From the NCBI GenBank assembly GCA_003342895.1, contig PTFA01000280.1:660249-724248 (forward strand): DNA of 64,000 nt, written 5' to 3'. Both the position numbers and the translations under genes were made by a program. The notes beneath the pieces are model-generated. The model was not told where the DNA came from. It saw only the letters and a program-made list of their open reading frames with translations, and made no database searches. Of this stretch, positions 1-12,100 are shown in pieces. Every line of letters starts with the position of its first letter. Position 1 is the stretch's first letter. Origin of the DNA: Casuarius casuarius (Eukaryota; Chordata; Aves; Casuariiformes; Casuariidae).

Positions 1-165
1 ATGGCCAGCAGCAGCGGGAAAGCGGGGCCGGGCAGCGAGGCCGCCCCGGCGGCGGCAGCAGCCCCGCAGGCATCGGGCGGCAGCATCACCTCGGTGCAGA
101 CCGAGGCCATGAAGCAGATCCTGGGAGTGATCGACAAAAAGCTGCGCAACCTGGAGAAGAAAAAG
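1..165 (+). CDS. CAPRIN1: CAPRIN1 coding exon 1 (residues 1-55)
   Basis: It opens with ATG at base 1. An Ala/Ser/Gly-rich leader of 31 residues, shorter than the human leader, is followed by VQTEAMKQILGVIDKK and LEKKK, which match vertebrate caprin-1. The donor is AAG|gtgctg at 166, a weak match to consensus. It is chosen because it joins exon 2 in frame (KKK-SKLDDYQ). Reading past it gives only GC-rich nonsense up to a stop at 973-975. Confidence 0.9.
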
Positions 166-3100
166 GTGCTGCTCTCTGCCCCCCTGTCCCGCGGGGGGTC
201 TCGGGCCCTGCTCCCCCGGGAGCTCCCGCCCTCTGCTGACCGTTGCCCTGGCGCCGGGCAGCCTCGGGCCGGCGGGGAGACATCCCGCCCGGTCTCCCTT
301 CTCTCCCCGCGGCGGCCAGGCGCCGGCCGCAGGGCAGCTCCTCAGCCGTGCCCCGCCGCCCCGGAGCCCGCGGCCTGCCCGGGCTGTTCCCGGCGTCGCC
401 CCCAGGGGCCGCCCGCTGGAAGGTTCCAGAAGGGCGAGCGCCTCTCCCTGCCCGTCCCCTCCCGGGGGTCCCCCAGCCCCTCGGGCCGCCCGCCCGCCCT
501 GCGCGGCCCCCGCCCGCCGCCGAGCGCCGCCGGCAGAGGGCAAGGCCGGAGGGGCCGCGGTCGCCGCCCCCCGCCGCCCCGTGTTCCGGCTCCCGGCGAG
601 ACCCTCCGAGACGCCCCCCCCGCCTTCCGCCTTTTGTTTCCCTCGGTGGGGCCCGGCCGAGCTGCGCCCCCGGCCCGCCGCACGGTTTGGCCCGCGATCC
701 TCCCCCCGCCCCGGCCGCCACTGCCCCGCACCCGCGCAGCAGAGCGGAGCGGCGCGGCGGGCGGGGGGGCTGCGGCCTCCCCGCGCGGGCACATGGAAGC
801 CGCGCTAACATGGCGGCGGCGGCGAGAGGCAGAGCCTGGGCCCCGCCGGCGGAACCGCATTGTGCGAGCAGCCGGCACAAAGCCGGGGGCCGCCGGCCAC
901 CCCGCCCCGCCTCGCCCGCCCCGCCTCGCCCGCGGGGTTTCCTCGCCGCGGAGCGCACCCCGCCGGGAGCCTTAGCTCAGCGGGAAGCGGCCTTGGAGGA
1001 GTTATTTATAGGTACGGCAGCGACCAAATCCGTGCTCCGCGGAGGGTTCGAGCTGTGACAGCAGGGGAAGAGGGTGCTGTGGTTGCAGTGTATGCGGCAC
1101 CCGCTCCGGCTCGGCGTTGTCTGAGCCCCAGAAGGGTCCCCGGCCCGCAGAGCGTGAAGTGTCCGTCAGAGTAAAACGCTGGAATACCTATCGCCTACAG
1201 CCTTATTTCAAGCCAGTCTGTTAATAAGCTAAAATTCAGGAATCCTCAAAATAATCTTATATCTGTGTTGAGGTCCTAAACCTGTTTTTGCACTTAAAAC
1301 TGCCCTTTTGCAGTTTTACTCATTTATGAATTTGGCTTTTTTTTTTTTAATCTAGCACTTTAGATAGCAGTAGTCTAGGCTAGTATCCTGTGTTTTAGGA
1401 GGCAGAAATATTTAGCAGTAAATTAGGCAGTATAGGGGAGTTGCAAATGAAGCAAGCTATGCTTTGCTTTGTGGCTGTAAATATGCGTGCAGTGTGGTTT
1501 CCCTACTTAAAAAATGGATACTGGATTTTTTTTTTTTTTTTTTGCTTTTACAAGCAAAATAACAAAAAGGACAGGCCATGGGCTTTTAAATAAGTTTTAG
1601 AATTGTAGGTTCTTCTCCTGGTCTGAGTATGTATAGATGCATATAGATGTCCGTCTTCAGCTTGTCACATGCATGCATGGACACACACAAAAATAATCTG
1701 TCCTCAACTTGAGAAGCAATGCAGAAGTCTTTCAGTGTGTCCCTCAAATGTTTTGCATCAAGTAAAATGGTGTGAAAGGTTTGAAATTAATGTCATATCT
1801 AATGTACAGAAAAATTCTCGAAAAATAGTTTTTTAAGATGCTCAAAAAGTTTATATTGACAATTAAATTTGGAAGGTGAAAAGTCTTTTGGTGTATTCTC
1901 TACTTTGAAGAAATAAAGAGGATGAGCACAGTTTTATTGGTGTGTAGGTCAGCTTTCCCTTCTAGTAGCATTTTTATTTACCTTTAAAAATAAGTAATTT
2001 ACACCTAATTTACACCTGGCTGAGCCATTTCATTCTCTTTGAATGGACTTTTGGTCAACTTCTTGTGAAGTATCTTGAGTTAGAAGGATATATGGAAGAC
2101 TTATTTTCTGACAGAACAGGGTGAAAATTAGTGGTATTTTTGTCTCATGAAAGCCCTAGTTTTTGTTAGTTATGTGTCTGTGGCTGCTGTCACTGCTTTT
2201 TATAATTATGGTGTCATAGCAAGTCAGTACAGGGAATGAAGTGCCTATTTTCCTGGAAAAGGCCTTTATTGAAAGAAGATCTTGAATTAAAAATTACTTT
2301 GAGTATCTCTTTTTGAGGTGCTCAAAGTGCTAAGCAGTGTGTGTTTAAAAAAGAAAAGCTAGGTATTGTGTGCTTAGTTAGCTCTCAAAGAGATGAAAGG
2401 TTCAAAGATTTCTGTTGTCTTACATGTTAAAAAAGTACTGGAAGTTTGATGAGGTAGGGTTCTCATGTAAACACCATAACATAAGATAAATTGTTGTCAG
2501 TGTATTAAAGTAAGATTACTCATTTGTGTGCTCGATCCTGTCCCTTCTGTGAGGGAAATCAACACCTCTGTAATAAAGAGAACATTGACATTGCGTACTT
2601 GGGGTCTTGAAAATAAAACTTAATATACTTACAGGCATCTGTACTTTGTGTTACTTGATAAGTTTACTTCTTAAGTACAAAAATTCATTTTTCTGTATTT
2701 TTAATCTTCTGATGAGAGTATTTTTCTTTTTTTTTTTTTTCCTTTTGCATCCAGAAAGAAAATCACACTGGATACTGTGCAGAGAAGTTGGTGAAAAATT
2801 CAGTAAATCTCACTGAAAACTTTTGCTTAGTTGAATATTTAATTCTTTACTTGTCAGGAGCTGGTAAAGAAGGCCAGTAGAGATGGCTTGGAGACCTTTA
2901 TAGTTGAGAACAAATATAAAAATACTGCTAACTTAGATGTATGCTTTTGAAGAATGAAAAATGATTATTCTTTAAGGAATGCTAACTTAGCTCTTAAGTG
3001 ATATTAGGTATTTTGAAGTAAATTTTCTAGTGTCATATTTCCTTGTAAGCTTTGAGAATAAAATGATGCGACTAGGAAAATACAGTACAAAATTTAAAGT

Positions 3101-6100
3101 CTTAATATTTCTAATGCTAATTTTATACTGTCTTGAGTGCTTTTATATAACATTGATTTGAAATGCTAAATTGCCAGTTACACTTTGATTTTCTTCTCTT
3201 AAAAGTGAACTCATTATTTGAAATAATGAGCATGGCTTATGTTATAGGAGGTTAGGATAGATTGAGTTACTGTCCGTAAGTGTATGTAAAAACATGGCCT
3301 GAAAATGTCTGCATTCTCTTCATCTTGTTACGTTTGCAAATGATCAGGAATGCTATTCTGTTTTCTTCTTCTGTTCCTAGTAGACTAGATTGGGGGGGGT
3401 GGGGGTGTAAATGAAGGGCAATTTTCTCTACAAGACCTTCAGACAGGCATCTAACTTGGATATCTGATGGCAAGTTTATTTAAGTAAAGTTGTGTGAATT
3501 CCTTTAGATTTTTGTTAGGTGTCTGAGGTTAAAATCCAACCAGCTCTCCCGAGTTTCCTAGGAGAAAGTATTCAGATAAAACTTGCATTTTCTTCATTTT
3601 TTAGGGGAAAAAATATTCCAATCCCAAATAAAGCTGATTGAATCGATCAAACTCATGTGTCTTTGTACAATGTGGAAAAGAAGAAATGTTTTTCCCCTTT
3701 CAGCTCATGTTTAATATAGCATGAACTATGTGAAACCAGTTTTTAAAACCAGATGTTCTGCAGGAGGGACAAAATCTCTCATTTGCTAACGTTGGTCTTA
3801 AGGTACGGGCAGGTGATCGCAAAGACTACTCTTAGGCAACTGTAAATATGAAGTAAATGTGTCAGCTTAAACTACGTGGTATGGCTTGGGCTTGGTGTAT
3901 TCAGTTCACACTTTTAAAGATGATGTATTTTAGCTGTAGCTGGTAACATAAGCTGCTATTGCTTTATCAGCCTGTCTTTGAATTCCTGAATAAGTGTAGT
4001 AGGTATCATGACTGGTTTGAAAAATTAATACCTAAAAAGTGCCTCTACTATTATTGCAAATAATGTTTGCTGGAACAGAATAGTTAGATGTTTCAAGTTG
4101 ATCTGACTTGAGACAGCTGTCTGCCTGCTTTTCTTTTATATAAAATGAGTTGGATTTTCTATAGGAAAAAGCTAACAAGCTATAGTAAATGCCAAGATCC
4201 ATTTGCTATTCTTCTAGGCTAGGTGCAGCTAGTGGTAGTAGGAGAGAACCACACTAAGTTGCCCAACAATAGCATCACTCTTACTGTTTTTGCACCATTG
4301 TTTGGGCCACTTGGGTGTTGAAAGCAACTTAATGTCTCCAGACCCTCTCCTTGGGAAGCTTGGTTGTATGAATAGCTTGTCCTGTAAGTGGGGCTGTCTT
4401 GCTTTACAGCATAAGATCAGTCCTAGGGCTAGTCATCTTCTGCAGTCTGTGCATGTCCTGTCCTCTCAGGATGAAAGCAGTTGACTCCCAGGTATCAGTA
4501 TGGCACAACAGTCTTCCCTCTGCAATCGAGCAATTGGAATGCAGGGTACATTGCTGATCACAGGCAGTTACGGTCTATCACTGTAATACGCTTCTTTTTA
4601 AAGAAGGAACTGTTTTATTACCTCCTCTTTCTCACCTTGTCTTCCCCCACATACATAAATTAGTTCTTTTAGAATGCTAATTTAGAACTTAAAAGCAAGT
4701 ACTGCTTACAAAAAGTCCAAATGCAGTCTGTGCTAGCTGAAGGTATGAGGCTATTCCAAATTTATCTTTGAAGATGAGATAGGATTTTGAGACCAAGGAA
4801 TCATGAAATCTGTTTGAAACTGTGTATCAAAAGTCTGGAACTTTATTTAAAACCTCTTTTGATAGCAGTTGTAGCAAACTAACCTTCATCTCTTAAAAAC
4901 CAAGCATGTATATATGTAAAATTATTTGATGCCTGGTAATTCCCTGTTTAATCTCTTCCTGTTTTGTTTTTAACTATTTTACGCAGCATGGGTATTATTC
5001 TTTCAGCAAGTTCTGTTAACTAGATAGTCATGTTGATTCTTGCAAGCTGAATAAGACCATTCAGTTTTTAAATTTTCTGTGGTGCTGCTTTGATGTTTTT
5101 TTGATGCTTTTCCTTTTCTTTTGAAAAAAATGTGTTGGGAAAACCCAGTTTTCTGGGCAGTGTTCCTGTGTAATGTGTTAAATGTTTTACTGCTGGTGAT
5201 GTTTGCATACTGTGTAGTGGGGTAGGGCGAACAAAGGGTTAAGTATTATAAAGCGAAAATGAAAGTAGGGTTGTATTGATCAACTAGAAGATGATGTGAA
5301 AGGACATGCTTATTGATAACTCTTTATTCACAAAGACAAGCCTTATCCTGTGTTCTAGAATTCACTCGTGGTTGTAAAGAGAACTCATTTACCAGGGAAA
5401 TACGATGCATAGAAAAAGCTAGATCTCTGGCAGTGTAGAAAATTTACCTATGAATTCATAGTGCTTGCATACTTTCGAAAGAGAACATGCATATACAGCC
5501 ACCAAAACTTTTAGGAGTTTCACTTATCTGTGACTTATCTCAGGTTACTAAAATAAGTGAGTTTTTTTTCTGTAGTCGATTCATCTGAGTTGTAGCTCTG
5601 CTTAAAAGGAAGAATCTTTTACATTTAAAAGATCCATCAGTACCATACAGTTCTGCATTGCTTTGGGAAGGAGGGAGTTGATTGGATCGGGTTCCTTACC
5701 CAGCTGTCAGTTTGGCCATGTGGCCATCCAGGCTGGCATGTTAAGACTGTGTGGTGAGCAGGGGGAGAATACCCCTTTTGTAATCATTGTTTTCTGGTTT
5801 TAAGCTGATTGTGAGACTGCAGTCTTGGAACTGGTATTGCTTTTTGACTCATTTAAAAACTGTCTAATGCAGTACAGAGATTTTTTCCCCGAATTGTAAA
5901 ACTTCCCAGGTATTTAGAAAAAAAAACCAAGAATATTTGCAACTGTTAATTCAAAATAATTTCAGTTTAAACTGAAGACCTGAGTATTTCATGTTTGGGA
6001 GTACTGGTGATAACACTTCTTTGCACCTTCTTGAGTATAAATCAAGACTGAAAAAGCTTTTGAGGATGTTTGTTAGGAACGAAGTTAGTATGAAGTGTAC

Positions 6101-9100
6101 CCAGATAGTGAATGTGAGAACAACGTTTTTTTTTCCTTTTTTTTTTTTGAGAAAGATTCTGAACTTCTGATTTCATTCCTGATGCCATTTCAAAAGTGTT
6201 TTATCTTTTTATTTTTCTACCTTTTTTGAAGAAAAGTGTTTTTTAATCACTTTTGAGCAGTCTTTCCCAATAAATTAAGCTGATATTAGTGTGGAAATGG
6301 TATTGGAGGGCAAACAAATTCTAATGTGCAAATGTAAAACAGAAGTAAACTTTGTTTCATAGTTTGGCTTTTCTTTTGTTTTCATGGGAATGTGCAGGAC
6401 CACTATTTTAATTTTGGATTATTTTAATTCCTTAATGTTGTTTAAAAATATATGCCATTTCTGAGGTATTTCAGGAAACATTTAAAATAACTCCCTTTTT
6501 TTTTTCCCCCTCATAACTCAGTGTTCAATACAAAATTTGTTTGCTTCAGCTGGCTGAAGAGGTTTCCCTCTCCCACATTGCAGCTTGTCATGTACAATTG
6601 TGCTGATGTAGCTGGTATAAACCATGTCATTGAAATTATCTGGTTAAATATAGTGCCTCCCTCCTGCTTCTGCCCCCCTTTCTTTTAAGGGTTATTTTTA
6701 CTCAGATCATTCCAGTGATCCAGTTTAAGCATAGCCCTGTAAATGATTGTATCAGCACAGCTGAGTGGTCAGGGATTTTTAAAACCAGTATTGTTATTGA
6801 AGCTGATGTCATGTAACTGCACTTTTTCCCTTTAGGCTGACATTTTTGAGGCAGTTCAGAGACGTTAATGAGGATTTGAATGTGAGGGGAAGTATTGGTT
6901 ACCATAAAGTATCTCAATATTCAGATACCTATTAAAATAAGATACAGGGCACACTTAAACAAGGTCCCCCCCCGACATGTAGCCTGTATGTAGTGCTTTT
7001 CTCCCAGGGAGCTCCAAATTACTTCAGGAATCTCAGTGGAAATAGAGCTGAAGAATGGTTGCTTCTTGTCTGCAGGATTGGAGGCTGCTGACTCATGAGC
7101 TGCTTAATAGACAATTCATGTGCTCACTTTGGCCACTTAATTTTTTTTCTGCTGGTTTGGCTTTTATGGTTCAAAATGCATATCCTGCAAGATGAGCAAG
7201 GCTGAAGTTGCAGAAGGTAAAAATAAGAATCTTTACTACTTGCAGGTACTGCAGTAGGTTGCCAAGCAGGAGTTTTACTGCAGTTATTTTATATCACTAA
7301 TGCTGCTGTTAGCTGACAGTGCAGATTAACAAGAAAGCATTACACTTACTTAATATTTTTGTGTAATGCCGTATTTTGATCTTATACTGCTATACTATCT
7401 TTCAGATTGTAGAAAAATGCTTACTTGGCACTTGAAATCTTTGTGATAATGTGTAACTAAATCCACATTTGCTTGTTCCCTGCATTGCAGCTGAAAGGGC
7501 TTTCCATCTTTCACCTTGTGTGGTAGGGATATGGATGCTTTTAGAGAAGAAAAATTCATAGGAATAACTTTTTTCTATTCTTAATGGCTAAAATAGACAT
7601 ATTACCCTTTGTTTTTAGTTGATGCAACTGAATGAAAACCAATTGAACAAAGGATTTACATCAGACTTGAGAACATTTGATCATTTAAGAAAAACTTGTG
7701 CACTATCTGAATAGGTTATTGCGATATGCTTAATCTGAAGACAACATTGTGCTGAAGTAAGGCTGCATGGAAAAACTATGCAGAAACAATTGTGTTACTT
7801 TAGAGTATTTTCATCTCTTCCCTCCCCTGTGCGCTTAGCCAGCAAAAAGGATTATGTGAGCCTTTTGCAGCATAATTTTGTAATGTGTGTTTTCTTCAAC
7901 AAAGCTGTAAGTAGCGTTGTTCTAAAATTTGGTGTTCTGTCCTATTGTTTTTTTTTCTGTTATTATTTATGGGTTTGTGTTGGAAACTGGATCTCGGAGA
8001 TTGTTTGGGGTTTTATTAATGCATTTTGTAGACACCGTTTAACCAGACTCATATTGGCAGTCTAATTTTCTCCGGAGCCTCACAAACAATTGCACTAGTG
8101 TGACTGAGGGAATGAATCTGCAAGATCAGAGTGAGTGGCTTCAGCAAACAAGAACCTCTTAAAATTTGTCTGCAAAACCAGTTTATTGGACTTAAGCCAC
8201 TTTAATCAGAGGAGGCTTCAGTTAACCTGACTGGCTTTGCACTGGAGCGTTGGAAATGTTTGAGCTCTTTAGCCTACCTTTTGACTCTTCATAGCTCAGC
8301 TAGGATCTCTTGAATCTCTAAAGCTACTTCTGCTATGATTGTCCAACCATGGCATCATCTATTCTAAAATGAGACAGTATGTTCAAGAGTAAATTGCCTT
8401 TAGTTCCTGTTGTGGTAGATGTCCAATATGCTGAATGTTGTTGAGGCCGATTTTTTTGATCTATCTCAAACTCTGGTTGCTGCATTTAGCTGTTGTTACA
8501 CTGGTAATATCTGTCCCCAGCATAAAATACCTGTACAAATGGTACTACCTTATTTGGAGCTCAAGAAGTTCTTTGACTAGTCCTTTACTAACTTTGACAT
8601 ACTCAAGGATGAAGTAGTCAAGTGTTAAATCTAACCTGTGAGATTTTCAAAGAAGAATTCTTTTGGCTCTAGGTGACATATCAAAAAGACCAAGTCATAT
8701 AAATGCGGTTATGATTTGTGTTTTAGTAAGTAGTGCTAGGTATAAAATGCCTTGTAAGAGAAGCTTTGTTGTTAAACTGTTTCGCAGACTTTGACGTTTC
8801 TGAACTATGCTAAGCTTTTCTGATTAACTCTTAAGATTGGGCATAGCGGGTGAATTAGCTAGGAAAAAAAAAAAAAGCAGCATATTTTGACTGAAATATC
8901 CTGAAACCAAAATAGCAAAAAATACTGTCACTCAGTAGGAACTAATTCTTGAAGAAATATTAAACTGTAAAAGCATTGGTTGCATCAGGATTTTTTTTTT
9001 TACATTCAAAAAGAAGTGATTCTCTCTGCTTTCCTCTCCTTCTTGTTGTTACTCTAGATTAGGAAGATGAAATGAAGCCGTTAAAATGACTCCTTTATCA

Positions 9101-12100
9101 TTAATGAGACCAAAGTAAATTTCATAAAAATACGGTCAGGTCTATCATCTGTAGAAATGTTGAAAACTTAGTGTTTAATTTTTAGATCTGTTACCTTACA
9201 GACTTTGCTTCCTTTCTAAGGCCCTTCAAACTTATGCTTTAGATCCTTTGTCACTTTAGGCATGTGTAAGTTTACCTGTGTTTTGCTCATATCTGTGTCT
9301 TCCACAGTTGTGTGAGGAAACAGATTAGAAAACTGGTCCAACTGAAAGCTAACCTGATTATTTCTTTCTCACAGTCCCTCCTCTTGGAAAAAAAATCTTA
9401 GTGTTCTCTGATGAGAAATATGTTAGAGTTATTCATATGAATTGTGTTGGTAGGCATTCTTGCACAAAAGATTGGAAACTATTTTAAATTCTTCAAGACT
9501 TTATGGTAACTGATAGAAGTACAAAGAATTATGGTTCTGAATCTCATTAGCAGTGACAGAGTTTGTTTCCAGTCATGTTTTTGGTTTTGTAGCGATGGAG
9601 CGATAATAAGCTCTTTACTCAGGGCTGAGTTTAGCTCTCTGCTGTTTGGACTAAAGTAAATGTGCATTGAGATTGCTGTGCCCATTGGGATAAATGTGTG
9701 TTTCCTTGGAATTTAAGTGTACATGAGGATGTATTGTGGTAATCAAAATAAAAAAGATGTGAATATTTGTCTCTTGGAGAAGTATTTAAATTTTTTTAAA
9801 CCTGGAAGACAAGTTTTCGCTGATACTTTTTTACATGAATGTTGTATGTTTGTGTAATACGTTACAGTATTTATTATAATGTCATGGTTTGTAATTTTGT
9901 GAGACAGGACAAGTAGAAGAGAGCAGTAACTAGATTTTGTATTTATATTAACTCTTCATAACAATATTTTATTTATTTTCAGAGCAAACTTGATGATTAT
10001 CAGGAACGAATGAATAAGGGAGAACGTCTAAATCAAGATCAACTGGTAAAAAGAAAAAACATTATCCAGATCTCTGTTAATTTGTTTCATCTTTGTGGAG
10101 AAGGAAGGGATGAATTTCATTTCCCCCTTTTAAAGCTAGATTTTTTTTTTTTTTTTTTTAAGAGCTGTGACTTGGCCTCAGTTTCCTATTCCCTAGAACA
10201 TCTCTGTTCTGTTGATAAGCTGAAGGAATAGGTAGAGGAATTTTTTGTAATACTTTGTTATGCTTGTTGAGCTTAGTTTGTAAATAAGCTGTGGTGAAAA
10301 TTGGCATGCATTATAACCTAGTACTGCTGAAAAAACTATGATACCTTTGAGATTTTCTGGATGTTTTCCTTTTCTTCCCAGAAAATATGTTCAGGGAGCT
10401 TAGTCTGTTGGTGGCAACTTCTAAATATCATGCAGCCTGATTAGAGAGGTAGCTTTGTCCAAGTTTTAAAGGATTCTAAAAATAAGACATATCCATGTGC
10501 ATATCACAGCCATCAGCACAGCAGATGTGACACTCTATAGATATGTTGGATGTACTGCATATATAGCCTTCTTGTTGAGGCTGTTTCTTATAAGTAGGTT
10601 ATTGTACAGCTTGATTCAACAGCCATTTTTCAATTGTAATAAATAGAAAGCAAATATAAATTAAGTTGTATAGTGCAAGCATACATATCGGTACTTCAGA
10701 GATTTCTAGAAGCTTGGAATTCACCAACAACGTTTTGCTGATGATTTTCAACATAAGAAAGGGCTAAAAAAAAAAAAAAAAAAAAAAAGGTGTCCTTCAA
10801 CTATTACAGCTGTTCACATAGCAAGAATTAGCTGCTTCCCTGGGATCCTGGGGTCTTTCATCTGTCTAGGCTTAACTAATGACTTTGGTTCTTTTGTGCT
10901 AACTGAAAACTACACGCTTTAGAGACATACAAGTCTCATCTATGCGGTATTTTGGCTAGTGAGAATCAAAATTTGACGCATCATTGTGGCAGTCCCATTC
11001 AAGGGTGCTTACCTTTACAGCGGTCTTGCTTAGAAACAAAATATGTAGGAAGATGCTTATTGAAAGTATATGCTTGGTTCTATTTGTGATGTGTTGCTTT
11101 TTCTTTTTTGAAGGATGCAGTGTCAAAGTATCAGGAAGTGACAAATAATCTGGAATTTGCTAAAGAACTGCAGAGGAGTTTTATGGCTCTGAGCCAAGAT
11201 GTAAGTAAAGAACAAATGGTCCAATATGGGCTAGCAGCTACAATAGCAGCACTTAAGCACCAAACTGTCTTTCACTAATGCTAGATAATGCTCAGTAGCC
11301 TCTGTTTACAGAAGATGAAATGCTCATGATGTCTTGTGTGTTTGGCTGTTTTCTATTACTGTGTGCTAGTTTATTTCAGGTTTTTTGAAATTTTTTCCTA
11401 AAAGATTTTTCTGAAGACTACATGAAGGTTTGGTAACAAAAACAGTATATTTTCTTTTGGCAAAACATAACTCTTGAAACAGTTTGATTATGAAACAGGA
11501 CTGTCATACAGTATTATATAGCACCACTTACTGCTAGTAGTAACTTTTTTTTTTAAAGAAAGCAGGGATTTCACAGGCTTGCTTCTTGTTGGTAAGACAC
11601 TGAGGGTTTATATTTCTTTATATGACCATAGGATACCAAGTCTCAGCAACTGGATGTAGTACAGTCCTTTTTTCAAGATTCTTGCTGTCTTACGTCTTAC
11701 TATCAGTAAATTAAATGAAACTACAGTATGGGATGTGTTTCAAGATTTATGATTTTCATGAGTGTGTTAACTGAGTACCAGTAAAACAGGAATTCTTCTG
11801 CTTTGTTGTTTCACCAAGGATGTAAAAATAATGGTGTAATCAAAAATAAGTTCTATAACTGTAATAGGCAATTCCAGTTATATGAGCAGCTTTGCTTTAT
11901 TTTTTGTGCTGGGAGCTTCAAACAAAACAAGGCACTTTAGACCTCTGCAGTTACATTGCACAGAAGAATTAACTTGGGGGCAAGCTGAAAGCTTAACCCG
12001 TCCTACAGAATTGGAGAATTCTGAATGCAGTAATACTATAGAGTTAATGAATTATGGAGAGAAGAGTAACAGTGGTGAAATTCATTGTGTAGTCAATATT

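Larger units (their letters stand above)
1..1100. promoter_or_regulatory. CAPRIN1: CpG island over CAPRIN1 exon 1 and the start of intron 1
   Basis: The first 1.1 kb is very rich in C, G and CpG, then composition falls sharply to AT-rich intron near 1200. It probably continues upstream of the window, where the main promoter must lie. Inside are a tandem GC-box array (901-934) and a YY1-like site (806-817). Long open frames on both strands here result from the low frequency of stop codons in GC-rich DNA. Confidence 0.85.
166..9982 (+). other. CAPRIN1: CAPRIN1 intron 1
   Basis: A 9.8-kb intron, the longest in the window. After the CpG island it is AT-rich. I see homopolymer runs (18 T at 1526-1543, and others near 2721, 5920 and 6125), a G-rich run at 3392-3407 (eight G, T, five G) and a poly-C run near 6966. 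No open frame in it resembles a known protein, and I recognise no RNA gene or transposon. Confidence 0.85.

Noticed and set aside
967..1060. tRNA-like A box (TTAGCTCAGCGGG) and B-box-like GGTTCGAGC about 75 bp apart
   Set aside because: No acceptor stem forms, the D stem lacks its partner and the T stem bases do not pair, so this is not a tRNA and is too weak to call a tRNA-derived repeat.
1..1174. Long open frames on both strands beyond CAPRIN1 exon 1
   Set aside because: They follow from the extreme GC content. The proteins are Pro/Arg/Ala/Gly-rich nonsense, and only 1-165 matches a known protein.
7778..8065. 95-residue open frame in CAPRIN1 intron 1
   Set aside because: Hydrophobic, Cys/Phe-rich and low complexity, as expected for translated T-rich intron. 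No similarity is recognised.
10766..10788. A23 run as the tail of a processed pseudogene or SINE
   Set aside because: No coding-like or SINE-like body precedes it and no target-site duplication was found by eye.
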